The position numbers and the translations under genes are program-made. From the NCBI GenBank assembly GCA_963920525.1, contig OY986436.1:6002501-6066500 (forward strand): DNA of 64,000 bases, in the 5' to 3' direction. Source of the DNA: Dichetophora obliterata (lineage: Eukaryota; Arthropoda; Insecta; Diptera; Sciomyzidae). Every line of letters starts with the position of its first letter. The stretch's first letter is position 1. The notes under the pieces were generated by a model that was not told the DNA's origin, ran no database searches, and saw nothing but the letters and a program-made list of their open reading frames with translations. Shown piece after piece: positions 1 through 11,119 of the stretch.

Positions 1-499
1 AAAACACTTACCTGGTATATTTTCCTGCGAGACAAATAATTTTTCTGATCCGATAAAAAAACACTTTCGTCGTCCCGAGAACGTGCGATTTTTAAAAAAC
101 GTCGCACATATTGCCCTTACACATGGATATTGTTAGTATTGTATGCATGAGCTCTGTAGGTCAGTAGGCCCATACCTTACCAACGGCTGGTATATCATTC
201 AATTTTTTATGCTAAAAAAGCCAGTGCACGACATTACCCCCTTCTACTCTACTATGCCGCAAAAATAGCAAAAAATTGATTTTTTGCATTAACAAAAGGT
301 CATGGTGGTAAGACCGGTTAACCCATACCGAAAGAAAAAAAATATTCAAAAATTTTTTTTCATCGACAATTTTTTTTTCACTAATCAAATTGAATCAGTT
401 TCTATCGTTACGCTGAAATACAAAAAAAATTTGTTTTTATGTAGTAACTAGCTTAAATCCGGCGCGTTGCTGCCGCGGGCCCATTGCCAAACGCGAATA
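1..499. other. intergenic or intronic sequence, no gene seen
   Basis: AT-rich sequence with homopolymer A and T runs. No open frame with family resemblance, no tandem repeat and no inverted repeat was recognised. It precedes the ~140-bp tandem array. Confidence 0.5.
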
Positions 500-1180
500 A
501 AATGTTATCAGTGAAATTGTGTATGTAAATTGAGGTCGAATACTGAATTCCATGGCTGTGCGACCTATAACTCAAAAGCTGTTGAATTTCTCAAATTTAG
601 GTTGTGTGGAAAATGCCACGTCTCCTTGTCTAACGCCACACAAAGTTATCAGTGAAACTGCATGTGCAAATTCCGAGGATGCGCGGCCTATAACTCAAAA
701 GCTATTCGAAATCGCAAGTTTGGGTTGTATGAGAGGTGACACGCCTTTTTTTCCAGCTCACATAAAATGTTAACAGTAAAGAAACGCCTTGTTTAAATTG
801 TGGTCGAATACCGAATTCCGAGGCTGTGTGGCCTATAACTCCAAAGCTATTCTATATCGCAAATTTGGGATGTATGGGTGGTGCCACGCCCCTCTTTTAA
901 ACTCCCATAAAATTTTATCAGTGAAACACCACGTGTAAATGATGGTCTAATACCAAATTCCGAGGCTATGAGGCCTATAACTCCAAAGCTATTCGATATC
1001 TCAAATTTCGGTTGTATGGGAGATGCCACGCCCCCTTTTCCATTTCTTAAAAAATGTTATCAGTGAAGCGGCGTGTGTAAATTCTGATCGAATACCAAAT
1101 TTCGAGGCTAATCGGCTTATAAATCTAAAGATATTCGATACCGCAAATTTGGGTTGTATGGGATGTGCCACTCCCACTGG
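500..1180. repeat. tandem repeat, ~140-bp unit, about five diverged copies
   Basis: The landmark TTATCAGTGAAA (or a near variant) recurs near 504, 645, 769, 914 and 1057. Each copy is followed by CCTATAACTC-AAAGCTATTCGA, then TTGGGTTGTATGG and a GCCACGCCCC box. Spacing is 125-150 bp. Copies are clearly diverged, so this is an old array. The short open frames across it are products of the repeat and not genes. Confidence 0.85.
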
Positions 1181-1598
1181 GGTAGGAGGGTGAAATATAC
1201 TTAACGACCTATTTTCATACCTACCAAATATACATACAAAATTTTATGAAAATTGGTCAAGCTGTTTCAGAGGAGTTCGGTAACAAACATCTTGACACGA
1301 GATTTTTATATATTAGATGAAATGTTTTTAAAATAATTTTGAAAAATGTATGCGAAAAAAAAATAAAGTTTTTTTCTATTACTTCATACAAAGAGCTTTT
1401 ACTTCTGCACTTTCTCCACAAATTTCTCTTTATTTGTGAAATGAAACATGGCTTACGGTATGACCTGCGGTTAATACAATTTTTTTCGATTTGTTTTCTT
1501 CATAAATGTCTTCTGAAATCCTTCAAGAATAATGCCTTAAAAAGATTTTTTTAAAATTCGAATTAGTTTTGGAGTTACAGAGCTGTATATTTATATTA
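1181..1598. other. no gene seen
   Basis: AT-rich spacer between the tandem array and the palindrome. An open stretch at 1339-1554 has low complexity and no family resemblance. Confidence 0.5.
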
Positions 1599-2418
1599 GA
1601 GTGGACCTTATTTGTATGGGGAAAATTTCCAAGCACTTATTGGAGCGTCCCAAGGGCTCAAACTGCGCTAATAGCTGAAAAAAAATTCGTGTAAAATTTT
1701 AGTAAGATGGGATGCATATAAACCCTTGCGCACTCGGCTTAAAGTTTGCACAAGTGCATGAAAGAAAAAAATTTTTTTGTAATGTTTTCATTAGCAGATC
1801 CATTTGGAATAAGGATACAGTTAAGATATTTTTGTTTTTTCCAAAAAATTTTCAGTTAAATAAGTGTATTCACCTCAAATTACTTGAATAACTCAGAGGA
1901 CAAAATTTTTATTTTTGTATTTTCCCAGCAATATCTGTATCATTTTCGACTAATCTTGGTGCGCTGATTTCAAAACTTTTATTACTTTTTTCTAGCATCA
2001 CCAATTTTTGAGATACACGTCATTGAACGATAAAACTGAAGTTTATCTCAAAAACTGGTGATGCTAGAAAAAATACAATAATAACTTTAAAATCAGCACA
2101 CCAAGATTAGACGAAAATAATACAAACATTGCTGGGAAAATCCAAAAATAAAAATTTTGTCCCCTGAGTAATTCCAATAATTTGAGGTGAATACCTTACT
2201 AATCTTAAAAATTTTTGGAAAAAACAAAAAAATCTTAACTGTTTCCTTATTCCAAATGGAATTGCATATGAAAATATTAAAAAAAAAATTTCTTTCATGC
2301 ACTTGTGCAAACTTTAAGCCTTGCTAAAAGATCTTGCTAAAGTTTTTCACGAATTTTATTATCATCAATTACAACAGTTTGAGCCCTTGGGATGGTCTTT
2401 TTAAAATAAGGTCCACTC
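1599..2418. mobile_element. long palindrome (foldback element), arms of ~400 bp
   Basis: AGAGTGGACCTTATTT at the left end pairs with AAATAAGGTCCACTCT at the right end. The arms also pair internally: CCCAAGGGCTCAAACTG near 1649 with CAGTTTGAGCCCTTGGG near 2375; GCACAAGTGCATGAAAGAAA with its complement near 2290; TTCTAGCATCACCA at 1991 with TGGTGATGCTAGAA near 2056. The loop is only about 30 bp around 2030. No coding potential. No clear target duplication; its right end lies 8 bp from a mariner-like element. Superfamily unknown. Confidence 0.85.
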
Positions 2419-2829
2419 TTTTGTAAAGGATCCGCCAAGTAACGTTTTTTTTTTTTGAAAAAAACGCATTGGGTGGTCTGTTGGCTTCAACTCCTGAACC
2501 AATTGGACTTTGTATGGCATCATACCAAGGTCTTTATGCAAAATTCGTCTCAATGATGTCTCCGAAATGTTCAATTGTTGAGAACGACAGTGAATTGATG
2601 TTGATGGCGCTTCACGCACACTTTCTGCCACAGCAGCAATATTCTCGGGTGTACGCACTGTTTTTGGCTTTTCACGCTTTGGTTTATCGATGAGGATGCC
2701 AGTTTCTTTCACTTTTTTCACAAGATAACGAACATACGGAGCTGACTGTGCTTCTCTTCTTCCAAAATCCATACGCAATTTTCGCACACATTCTGCAACA
2801 TTACCATGATTTTCAAAGTAATGTCGCAA
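2401..2829 (-). pseudogene. mariner-type transposase, N-terminal fragment
   Basis: The frame gives 142 residues, starting MRHYFENHGNVAECVRKL. It contains the two helix-turn-helix segments typical of insect mariner-like transposases with a DUF4817-type N terminus: VRTPENIAAVAESVREAP, then ISETSLRRILHKDLGM, then the linker LKPTDHPMRF. After DHPMRF the sequence jumps to FQKKKTLLGGSF, and the frame runs out through the terminal repeat into the neighbouring palindrome. The DDE/D catalytic domain is absent, so the product could bind DNA but not cut it. Family assignment is by remembered motif and not by search. Confidence 0.8.
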
Positions 2830-2957
2830 TATTTCCCAGCGTTGTATTTATATCAGCAGAAGGATAAAACTAATTATCTGTCAAATCAGACATGAGCTAA
2901 GTGTTACCATTCACGAAATAAGCACTAGTTGAAAAAAAGGTTAGATGGCGGACCCTG
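2426..2957 (-). mobile_element. internally deleted mariner-like element
   Basis: On the minus strand the element starts CAGGGTCCGCCA at 2957 and its other end reads AAGGATCCGCCA from 2426 (10 of 12 terminal bases match). Both ends are flanked by TA (2424-2425 and 2958-2959), the Tc1/mariner target duplication. It holds only the N-terminal part of a transposase gene; the catalytic part is deleted. At 532 bp it is a non-autonomous derivative. Confidence 0.8.
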
Positions 2958-3789
2958 TATATATACACTCGCACCGAAGTGTAGTAATAAAACTTTACAT
3001 GCGTTTTTCTCGAAATCACTTTTTTCAAAGTCGGTGTCGTTTTTTCGAGAATCATAATTCGGATGAAGATGCGGTGAGCGGCATTTTGTAGGTAGTCACT
3101 TCAGGCAAGTTCTGAACTAGGATAATTGGGTTAACTCTACTACCGGGGAAGGGTCAAAAACAAAAAAAAAAACCGCTTATTTTTTAACTTTTTTTAAAAT
3201 AATTTTTTTGTAAATTTTTTATATTTTGGAAATATCTTTATTCAGGACCTGTCTGACGTGATTACCAACATAATGCTGCTCGCAGAATTTCGATACGACA
3301 ACTGGTTATTAAGAAGAAAAACGATAAACTGTTTGCCTTCTCATTTTTACGTGCCCATTTTAATAGCTCTGGGAAGGGGGGATAAAAAAACATAAAAACA
3401 TAAAAAAGTACGGAAAAAGTTGGAAAATTACGTGAAAGTAAAAAAAAACCTTAATGTTGATTAATTGAAAAACGACTGAGTTACAACAATTTTAAAAAAC
3501 GTTATTTTTGTGGTCTTGAACCGCAGGTCATACCTCAAAGGAAATGATATTGATTCATACCAAATCGTAGCAATGCCTTGAAAATTATAAGCAACAGCAA
3601 TTGCTTAGGTTTCAGCTGGAATAGTGTAAATTTAGCAGTTGTTAATTTATTTTGTTGAATCAGAAAATAAACATTTTTATTACGTTATACTTAGCCGCAT
3701 TTGTTTAACACTTCTTTAAAATTAATTTAATGAAAAGGGTTTTCATTCAATAAAAAATAGAACATGACAACGCACTGCATTCATCAATC
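2958..3789. other. no gene seen
   Basis: AT-rich with A/T homopolymers. No coding or repeat structure is recognised. Confidence 0.45.
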
Positions 3790-4039
3790 GCGTCGGAAGC
3801 GAATTTCATCTGGGGGAGCAGTACAAATGGGGGGGCAGTACAAATGGTGGTGCAAAAAAAGTTCACCAAAATTTCTTCACATGAAACATGAAGAAGAGAG
3901 AAAGAAGAGGAAAGTATATAATACAAAAATATTATCGTTGTAAAAAAACTGATATTTTGAATAACTTTTCCTTTTAAATTGTTTATCTAGCTAAAAAAGT
4001 GGGGGGCAACTGCCCACCTTACCCCCCCGCTTCCGACGC
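3790..4039. mobile_element. small TIR element (MITE candidate)
   Basis: A perfect 12-bp inverted repeat bounds ~250 bp: GCGTCGGAAGCG at 3790-3801 and CGCTTCCGACGC at 4028-4039. GCATTCATC occurs just outside on each side (about 3778 and 4044), but not directly abutting, so the target duplication is uncertain. The interior has two copies of GGGGCAGTACAAATGG and a GGGGGGCAACTGCCC segment like those near hAT ends. No gene. Confidence 0.55.
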
Positions 4040-5200
4040 CAATGGCATTCATCCATTATTCATGTAAAGCTGACATGACTTAACCACACGCACATATATT
4101 TACTGTGCACTTGAAAACAATAAGCAACTGATGCTTGTTTTTTAGCACTCGAAATGTCGATCAATCAAACTGTTTGTTAAATAGGGAATAAAATTTACAA
4201 AATTTAATTAACATCATTTTCAACTTCATTATGAATGTGTATGCAAAAGATGTATTTCCAAGTATGGAAATGAAAAATTTACGCGATTTTCAATATTCAT
4301 TGGAATTTGAATGGTATTTCAATGATTTCAATATTCATTGGTATTTGTCGATAACTAAGTTAGTTTATTTAATTTTTTCTGCTAATTTCAAAAGGTTCTG
4401 TAAATGCAAAAGTTAAGTAAATGAAGTTACTTTTGTCAACATCAATATAAGTTAGTTTCGTTCTCTCATTAATGCTTTCAGCACAATATTTCTTTGTACA
4501 AGAAACTTTTACCCTATTGTAAAGGTATACATAATCAAAAACAAAAAATGCTAAGAGCTACAAACTAAAAGCATTTTCATTGTATTTAATTAATGCTTTA
4601 TTATTTCTCTCTTCATTATTTGCAGTGCTCTCTGAAGGCGTTGATCCTTAAACAACTTGCACCAACACCATCATCACTACACCACCAACAGAAACAACAA
4701 CAACAACTACCAACAGCCACCATTACAGCTGCAATTAAGACCTTGTTTACTGCAACTTAACAATGTGTTGAATGCCTTGTTTGTGGCTTTAAAAGCTTTT
4801 TGATGTGCTATTGAAATGTTTTTATCCTTAAAAGCACTAAATTAAAGGCACTCAAAAGCCGGGAGTTGCTGCCACAAATATAAAAAAATTATAACAAATT
4901 ATATGTATACAAAAAATTCCCAGCTGAGCTGCGGAAATGTTTGCCAACGTGTATAATTAAATAATTCAGTGCGCGCTATTGTTTGTTCTGCAGTTTGTGT
5001 GTTGTATTTTTTTTTTGGTTTTTAATTAAATTTGGTAACATTTTTAAAAAGTGCAAACTTGCAAAATGCATTGTTGTTAATAATTTTAAATGTAGATAGA
5101 ACTCGTAAGCGTAAAATTCTATTGTGTGCTGCTGATTACGTACGGAAAGGCCTTGATTTTTATTTGTCACAGCCACAGAGATTGGTGCTGAGCTGGTGGC

Positions 5201-5254
5201 ATGTTGCTGTGGCAACTGTTCTTCTCTGCAACATGGATGGTGAAAATCGGATAA
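5201..5254 (+). promoter_or_regulatory. upstream ORF overlapping the Shaw start codon
   Basis: ATG at 5201 opens a 17-codon frame ending TAA at 5252-5254. It passes over the channel start codon (5233) in another frame. If both lie on one mRNA, ribosomes starting here could not reinitiate at 5233 by ordinary forward scanning. Its context (GGCATGT) is weaker than that of the main start (CAACATGG), so leaky scanning is expected. Confidence 0.45.
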
Positions 5255-5276
5255 TACTGAATGTGGGTGGCATACG
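5233..5276 (+). CDS. Shaw: Shaw-type voltage-gated potassium channel, first coding exon
   Basis: The exon encodes MDGENRIILNVGGIR. From memory, Drosophila Shaw has MDSENRVVLNVGGIR at the same place. NVGGIR is the start of the cytoplasmic T1 tetramerisation domain of Kv3 channels. The last codon is split: CG is the end of the exon and GTAAGTGT starts the intron, so the exon ends in phase 2. The start is chosen for its CAACATGG context and because homology begins there. An in-frame ATG at 5032 could add 67 residues (FLKSANLQNALL...), which do not resemble Shaw and include a CAA/T-rich part of the leader; I regard it as UTR. The T1 remainder, membrane segments and pore are not in the window. Confidence 0.85.
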
Positions 5277-7047
5277 GTAAGTGTGGAAAGAAATTTAGAG
5301 CTTTAAGGAATTTATCTTATATTATAATATTTATTTTTCAAATAACAACAGATGGTACATATAAAGACATGAGCCGCCGGCATGTGTTGGCAATATCAAG
5401 CTTATATAAAGCACAAAATAGGCGTAGTTCCTTTTATCAACTGCTTGTGATAGAATTCGAGAGAAGAACCCTTTTTATTGCCACTTAAGTTTATTAAAGT
5501 TTGCCTAATGTTGCCGTAAATATTTTCTTCTTTGTTGTGCTCACTTTGATGTTGTTGATTTTGGTGAACTAACTTTTATGTGCGGTTGTGGTAAAAGTTA
5601 TACCATCAGCTCCACACACACATAACTTAGGTTCTTGTGGCCTTTATTAGAAATTTTCTATTAATATATGTATCTTGCCTAAGTTTTTACTCTTACTCTT
5701 TAGTTCAGCTGACAACTTCTATCGTCGTTGTTGTCACTTCATTGTCTTTGACTCTCTTCTTGTGTAATTCAACGAGCAATTGTGCTAAAATAATGTCATC
5801 CTGAATAACAGTTATAATCTTCCCTCTATGACAACCAACAGCAAATAATCAGAGACAACAAAAGCAACCCTAGCTTTAACTACCGCTACTTCTTCTTCCG
5901 TAGCTCAATCGCATTGTTGTTGCTCTACTTTTGTTATTGCAATGCCTGGGAATGCTGCCAGAGTTGCCATTTTTCGTTATAAGCAGTAAAGATTTAGCAC
6001 AAGATGAGTTGAGGATACTTTGCGCAACCAATGAAGCCAATAACGAGTTCGGTATTAAAGCTTTTGTTGATACCAGCAATTATGATGATAATGATGTTTG
6101 CAATAATACTGATGATGTTTTCGATGGTAATTATGATGATGCAGATGATAATGATGATACTTACACTGATGTTGATTTGTTTGCCTTGCTGCGTCCAGCT
6201 CCGATACTTGTTTATTTTGTTGAACTATTTCGAGAGAATTGGTCATGGCGTGGCAATAGCATGGTAATACGCAGGGTGCAAAAGACAAGGCCACCGCTGA
6301 GCAATCAAAAGTTTTGAGTGGAATGCAGCCGCAGCGACCACCACTTGTTGTAGTAACAGAGGCTAAAACATCCGCAGTAGCTGCTGCTGTTCTGTGGCAA
6401 TGATTGCGAAACAGTTTACGAGGTTATTTCGAAAATGAAGTGATGATGAAATCGAGTGTGCACAGAGAGATAAAGTAAGTTGATGTCGGAATAGGCGAAA
6501 AGTCGAGAAAAATCACAATTATGTTAGGCAGAAGTTGGCAAGTCAAAGAACTTGAATGACATTCCTTTTTGTAGTGTTGGTTTGAAGTGCTCCACGAAAA
6601 GGCAATACATAAAGATTTAAATGTGATATGCGCTAAAGAATTTTATCACATTAAAAAATTTAGCAGGTGCTTTAACTCAAATGAAACGAAAAAAAGTTCA
6701 ATATAGAAGGTATTTTTCAAATTATTCACACTGATATTCTTGGTATTGCATTTTACTATGTCTTCCATGACTTAAGTTCTCTTATAATTGAGGCCAATCA
6801 TGTTTGATCTGAAGTCTATTACTCTGTTCTTTTGCGTGAAATTTCGCTGGCAACATCTATTTAATTGTTGCGTGAAATTTCTGACTTTTGTTGTCATAGG
6901 AATTTGTTTGTTGTGACAAATTCAAATGGCAACGTTTCTCAGAGAGACTCAGAGAATAAGTTGAGAGATTTCATATGATCTCTCTCTTTTCACTTTAAAA
7001 TAAATAGGCAGTACATTTAAATTGTCGTGAATAAGAAAGAAGGTTGG
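5277..7047. other. Shaw: Shaw intron 1, proximal part, no other gene seen
   Basis: Begins with a strong donor GTAAGTGT. It contains a GAT-rich low-complexity stretch (about 6080-6165). No further T1-domain exon (the expected continuation HETYKATLKK or similar) is found here or elsewhere in the window on the plus strand. TTGCGTGAAATTTC occurs twice near 6832 and 6869. Confidence 0.6.
6080..6165. repeat. GAT/GATAAT microsatellite
   Basis: Repeated GATGAT and GATAAT triplets make acidic or Met/Ile-rich open frames in each direction. These are low-complexity products, not genes. Confidence 0.75.
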
Positions 7048-7640
7048 TATTTATTTATTTATTTGCTATTCAATATTAGTATTTTAAGAACATGTTCTTT
7101 TGAAATACAAAGATAAAAGCTTAATAATAATATTATATTGTATATTAATATTGTAATTTAGTTTTAATAATGGATTTATTATTATTATTACTTAGATTTG
7201 TTTTATAACTAAATCATAAAGATTACATTTTTCACAGGATTTTACAAACTTAGAATGATTTGGACCGATATATAAGTACATAAATAGAATTAAAAACAAG
7301 AGCAATGACTCAGGATCCGTGGGATCGTCATACCCGACATTCCATAAGGGAGTGCCCTGCGACAAAATTAAAAAATTTATAAAAAATTATTATTTTTTTA
7401 ATTTAATAACTAGAGTTTAAAGAATTTATAGAATAAACATCTGGAAAAGAGAAAAAAATAGCATAGAGACATAGAACATAGATACAGAAGAGAAAAACGA
7501 TTTCTATCAATTCCCACACACAACTTTTAAGTGAAGTAGTTAAATATGGCTTGTTTAGTAAACTATTCCATAATCTAATGGCATTAATGAAAAATAACTT
7601 AGTAGAGTTTAAATAATACCATGTTGGTATTAAAAAAAAA
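7048..7640 (-). mobile_element. 3' fragment of a jockey/CR1-like LINE
   Basis: The plus strand starts with TATTTATTTATTTATTTG, which on the minus strand is a TAAA-type 3' tail. ATGGCATTAATGAAAAATAACTTAGTAGAG near 7580 closely matches ATGGCATTAATGAAAAATAGTCTTATTGAG near 42923, in the minus-strand LINE at 42570-44434. It is therefore a 5'-truncated copy of the same family. No reverse transcriptase remains. Confidence 0.65.
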
Positions 7641-7735
7641 TTCTAAAGAAAAAATTTAAAACTAGTTACTACTAAAATGTGGAACGAAATTAAAAAAAAA
7701 TAGTTATTAGTCAGAACGACACAAGTAGTTGCAAC

Positions 7736-10027
7736 CAGAGAACTGCACAAGCCTACTTGAAGTTCAAGCTTTTTCAAGTACTTAAATTCAAGCACGTATC
7801 CAAGCTTGAAAAAGCAAGCTTTAGCCAGCTTGCAAAAATACCAAACAGATACAAGCCATATTCATGCTTGCTCGTTGGCTTGGCTTGTTTCGGCTTACTT
7901 TGTCGGGTGGAAAGTTGAAAAGCTTAAAACGATCGGCAAAAGCTTGTAAGCTCGCAAGTATCCAAATTATTGAATTAAAGCAAGTATCCAAAAATTCAAT
8001 GAGCTTCTTTAGAGAGAGCTTAAGCGTAATAGGACTTTTAAGGATTCTGTGGACTCCGTGGTGTGAAGTTTTAGGATAAATGATTTCGAAGATGCTGTCA
8101 AACTTTAAAATTTAAGATGGCGGATAGAGTTGCCATCTAGATTTTTTTTTAATTTTTGCGAATTCTTGTAATTTTGATATTCTGACAACGGATTTGATTT
8201 CGAATATATTGTCACAGTTTTAAAATTTAAGATGGAGGTTAGGGTTGCCACCTAAATTTTTACCACAGTATTGCCACCTAATAATATGTACTTTTAAAAG
8301 TTTTAAACATCATTTTACCAAAAATGGGTCGCTGAATCCGAATCCGTCGTCAGAATTTCAAAATTATAAAATGTTGAAATAATAGGGTTGCCACCTAAAA
8401 ATATATCTTTTCAACAGTTTTAAACGTCATTTATTAGTGTTAAGGGGTCGCTGATTTCGAATCTAAAGTCAGAATTTTAAATTTCAATATGGTGGATAGG
8501 GTTGCCACCTTTATTTTTTGTAGTTTTATGAATTCGGGGGTGGCAAAAAAAAAATGGTACGCCAAAAATGGGTCGCTGAATCCGAATCCGTCGTCAGAAT
8601 TTCAAAATTATAAAATTTTGAAATAACAGGGTTGCCACCTAATAATATATCTTTTCAACAGTTTTAAACGTCATTTATTAGTGTTAACACGTCATTTATT
8701 AGTTTAAAACTGTTTAAAACTGTTTAAAACTGTTGAAAAGATATATTTTTAGGTGGCAACCCTATTATTTCAACATTTTATAATTTTGAAATTCTGACGA
8801 CGGATTCGGATTCAGCGACCCATTTTTGGCGTACCATTTTTTTTTTGCCACCCCCGAATTCATAAAACTACAAAAAATAAAGGTGGCAACCCTATCCACC
8901 ATATTGAAATTTAAAATTCTGACTTTAGATTCGAAATCAGCGACCCCTTAACACTAATAAATGACGTTTAAAACTGTTGAAAAGATATATTTTTAGGTGG
9001 CAACCCTATTATTTCAACATTTTATAATTTTGAAATTCTGACGACGGATTCGGATTCAGCGACCCATTTTTGGCGTACCATTTTTTTTTTTGCCACCCCC
9101 GAATTCATAAAACTACAAAAAATAAAGGTGGCAACCCTATCCACCATATTGAAATTTAAAATTCTGACTTTAGATTCGAAATCAGCGACCCCTTAACACT
9201 AATAAATGACGTTTAAAACTGTTGAAAAGATATATTTTTAGGTGGCAACCCTATTATTTCAACATTTTATAATTTTGAAATTCTGACGACGGATTCGGAT
9301 TCAGCGACCCATTTTTGGTGTACCATTTTTTTTTTGCCAGCCCCGAATTCATAAAACTAAAAAAAATAAAGGTGGCAACCCTATCCACCATCTTGAATTT
9401 CAAAATTCTGACCTTAGATTCGAAATCAGCGACCCCTTAACACTGATAAATGATGTTTAAAACTTTTAAAAGTACATATTATTAGGTGGCAATACTGTGG
9501 TAAAAATTTAGGTGGCAACCCTAACCTCCATCTTAAATTTTAAAACTGTGACAATATATTCGAAATCAAATCCGTTGTCAGAATATCAAAATTACAAGAA
9601 TTCGCAAAAATTAAAAAAAATCTAGGTGGCAACTCTATCCGCCATCTTAAATTTTAAAGTTTGACAGCATCTTCGAAATCATTTATCCTAAAACTTCACA
9701 CCACGGAGTCCACAGAATCCTTAAAAGTCCTATTACGCTTAAGCTCTCTCTAAAGAAGCTCATTGAATTTTTGGATACTTGCTTTAATTCAATAATTTGG
9801 ATACTTGCGAGGCTTACAAGCTTTTGCCGAAGGGCATCAAGCTTTCCATTGCTTGAAACTTCGTGCCGTTCGCTTGTAAGCTAGAATAGGTGCAAGCTGT
9901 GCGTGGGCTTATTTATATTCAATTACAAGCTTTGCTTGATTCAAAATTATCAAGCTCAAGCTAGCTTGAACTTGTATTTTAAGCAAGCGCTTGAAAAAGA
10001 CTTCAAGCCGGCTTGTGCAGTTCTCTG
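7736..10027. mobile_element. giant foldback element with hobo terminal repeats
   Basis: Both ends read CAGAGAACTGCACAAGCC inward. The first 12 bases are, to my knowledge, the canonical hobo (hAT) terminal repeat. An 8-bp target duplication GTTGCAAC lies at 7728-7735 and 10028-10035 and fits the hAT pattern nTnnnnAn. No transposase is present. The whole interior is inverted arms meeting near 8700. The arms contain a ~244-bp unit: two copies on the left (landmarks 8407, 8651), three on the right (8731, 8975, 9220). The unit carries repeated GGTGGCAAC motifs; I count about 17 GTGGC/GCCAC sites. Outer 200 bp are rich in CAAGCTTG-like motifs. Confidence 0.92.
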
Positions 10028-10053
10028 GTTGCAACGTTGTTGATGTTAACGAT

Positions 10054-10167
10054 TGTTACGTATCCTTACAGGCATTTATTTAGAAGAAAGAAACTTGAAA
10101 TGAGTTATCAATATTTGATTACATTCGATATCGACAGCCTATACACAGTGTTATTAAATACATTACA
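10054..10167 (-). repeat. gypsy 3' LTR
   Basis: 114 bp, TG...CA bounded, matching 14635-14748 with substitutions but no length change. Flanked on the outside by ACGAT. Confidence 0.88.
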
Positions 10168-10268
10168 TTTGCTTTTCTTTTAAGGCAAGACTATCATATT
10201 TAAAAATATGTTTAAAACTTAATTATTTTATAAATTAAATATTTTAAATTCTTACTTCATTTAAAAAT

Positions 10269-10469
10269 TCAAATTTTATACTTTACAAAGTCTCTTTTTC
10301 TAAGCCTATTTTTAATATTTGACCTATTGAATTCACTCTCTTGTTCACTCTCCTTTTTAATAGTTGTATCTTCAGCATCGAAGAAAACCTCATCACCACT
10401 TTGACTATTACTTAAATCTAAATCTTCTTTTTCATTTTCTTTTGGTGCATATACACTAGGGCGGGTCAA
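10269..10469 (-). pseudogene. gypsy integrase C-terminal tail, fragment
   Basis: A 66-residue frame ending 102 bp before the 3' LTR, acidic then basic (EDLDLSNSQSGDEVFF ... NRLRKRDFVKYKI). Its place is that of the pol C terminus after integrase. Its apparent start (MTRPSVYA) lies in a TAGGGCGGGTCAAATT sequence similar to the terminal repeats of another family in this window, so the real frame is probably interrupted there. Confidence 0.5.
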
Positions 10470-10660
10470 ATTCTGGCTCAGCGAAATTCGTAAAATACAT
10501 GTAATTTCAAGACTTTTTCTCCACTACAGCATATACAAATTCTGAAAAAAAGCTGTGCGGACTTTCGTAAATAGATTCATACACATACATTCATACATTC
10601 ATATTTTATAATTGAGAACAAAATCTATTTACGAAAGTCAGAAATACGAAAGTCGAAAAA
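10457..10660. other. insertion or rearrangement in gypsy integrase, with hairpin
   Basis: TAGGGCGGGTCAAATT at 10457 resembles the TAGGGCGGGT(C/T)GATTT ends found at 17220 and 53570. GACTTTCGTAAATAGATT near 10560 is complementary to AATCTATTTACGAAAGTC near 10622. The region replaces most of the integrase catalytic core. No second TAGGGCGGG end is seen nearby, so I cannot define an element. Confidence 0.4.
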
Positions 10661-10846
10661 ATCAGAATCTTGAAATTGAAACAAATCCATATGAATTCTC
10701 TCAAAGGGATTTGCGTCTTCTGACACGTCGTACATGATGCCACATATTTTTTCGATTGCTTTATCAATTGATGGCCACCATACTGAACCACGAGCGGAAA
10801 GTTTCATTCTCACCACTCCAATATGCGATTCATGAAACAAAGTCAA
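10606..10846 (-). pseudogene. gypsy integrase zinc-binding domain, fragment
   Basis: MTLFHESHIGVVRMKLSAR, then VWWPSIDKAIEKICGIMYDV, is the H2C2 zinc-binding region of retroviral-type integrases (H-x3-H, later C-x2-C degraded to C-x-x-Y). It continues to NPFERIHMDLFQF, the start of the catalytic core, and then degenerates. The D,D-35-E residues are not found. Confidence 0.75.
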
Positions 10847-11119
10847 TATTCTCTTCTATAAATATTCTCTTAATACAGTCCCAAAAGACGGCCCCACAAA
10901 TTCATCGCCTTTTTTTTGACAAATTTTATTACTTCTTTTAAAACACGATCTTTTTGAGTAACCTCAGCGATTTGTTGAACCGAAAGCGGAATGTTTCCAT
11001 CATAATTGAAAAAAACTTATATTAAAACTATCAAAACCTGTACCCCTATCTTGCGGTAATCGTGATAAAGCATCAACGTTCTTTTGCTTTGAACCAGGTC
11101 GATATTTAATTTGACGATT

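Larger units (their letters stand above)
4626..5276 (+). other. probable 5' UTR and first coding exon of Shaw
   Basis: A 3' splice site (CTTCATTATTTGCAG, ending 4625) precedes sequence rich in CAA/CCA triplets (4656-4735), typical of fly UTRs. No GTAAGT-like donor appears until 5277, so one exon of up to 651 nt is the simplest reading. A second acceptor (TTGTTTGTTCTGCAG, ending 4993) would give a shorter exon. The exon contains an in-frame upstream ATG at 5032 and an out-of-frame upstream ORF at 5201-5254. Transcript data would settle the 5' boundary. Confidence 0.5.

Noticed and set aside
1456..3537. GGTATGACCTGCGGTT near 1456 and its exact complement near 3521, as possible ends of a 2.1-kb element.
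   Set aside because: Only 16 bp match and the flanks diverge at once. About one such match is expected by chance in a 64-kb window, and no target duplication is present.
6031..6294. Acidic, Met/Ile-rich and His/Tyr-rich open frames.
   Set aside because: All are translations of a GAT-type microsatellite on both strands.
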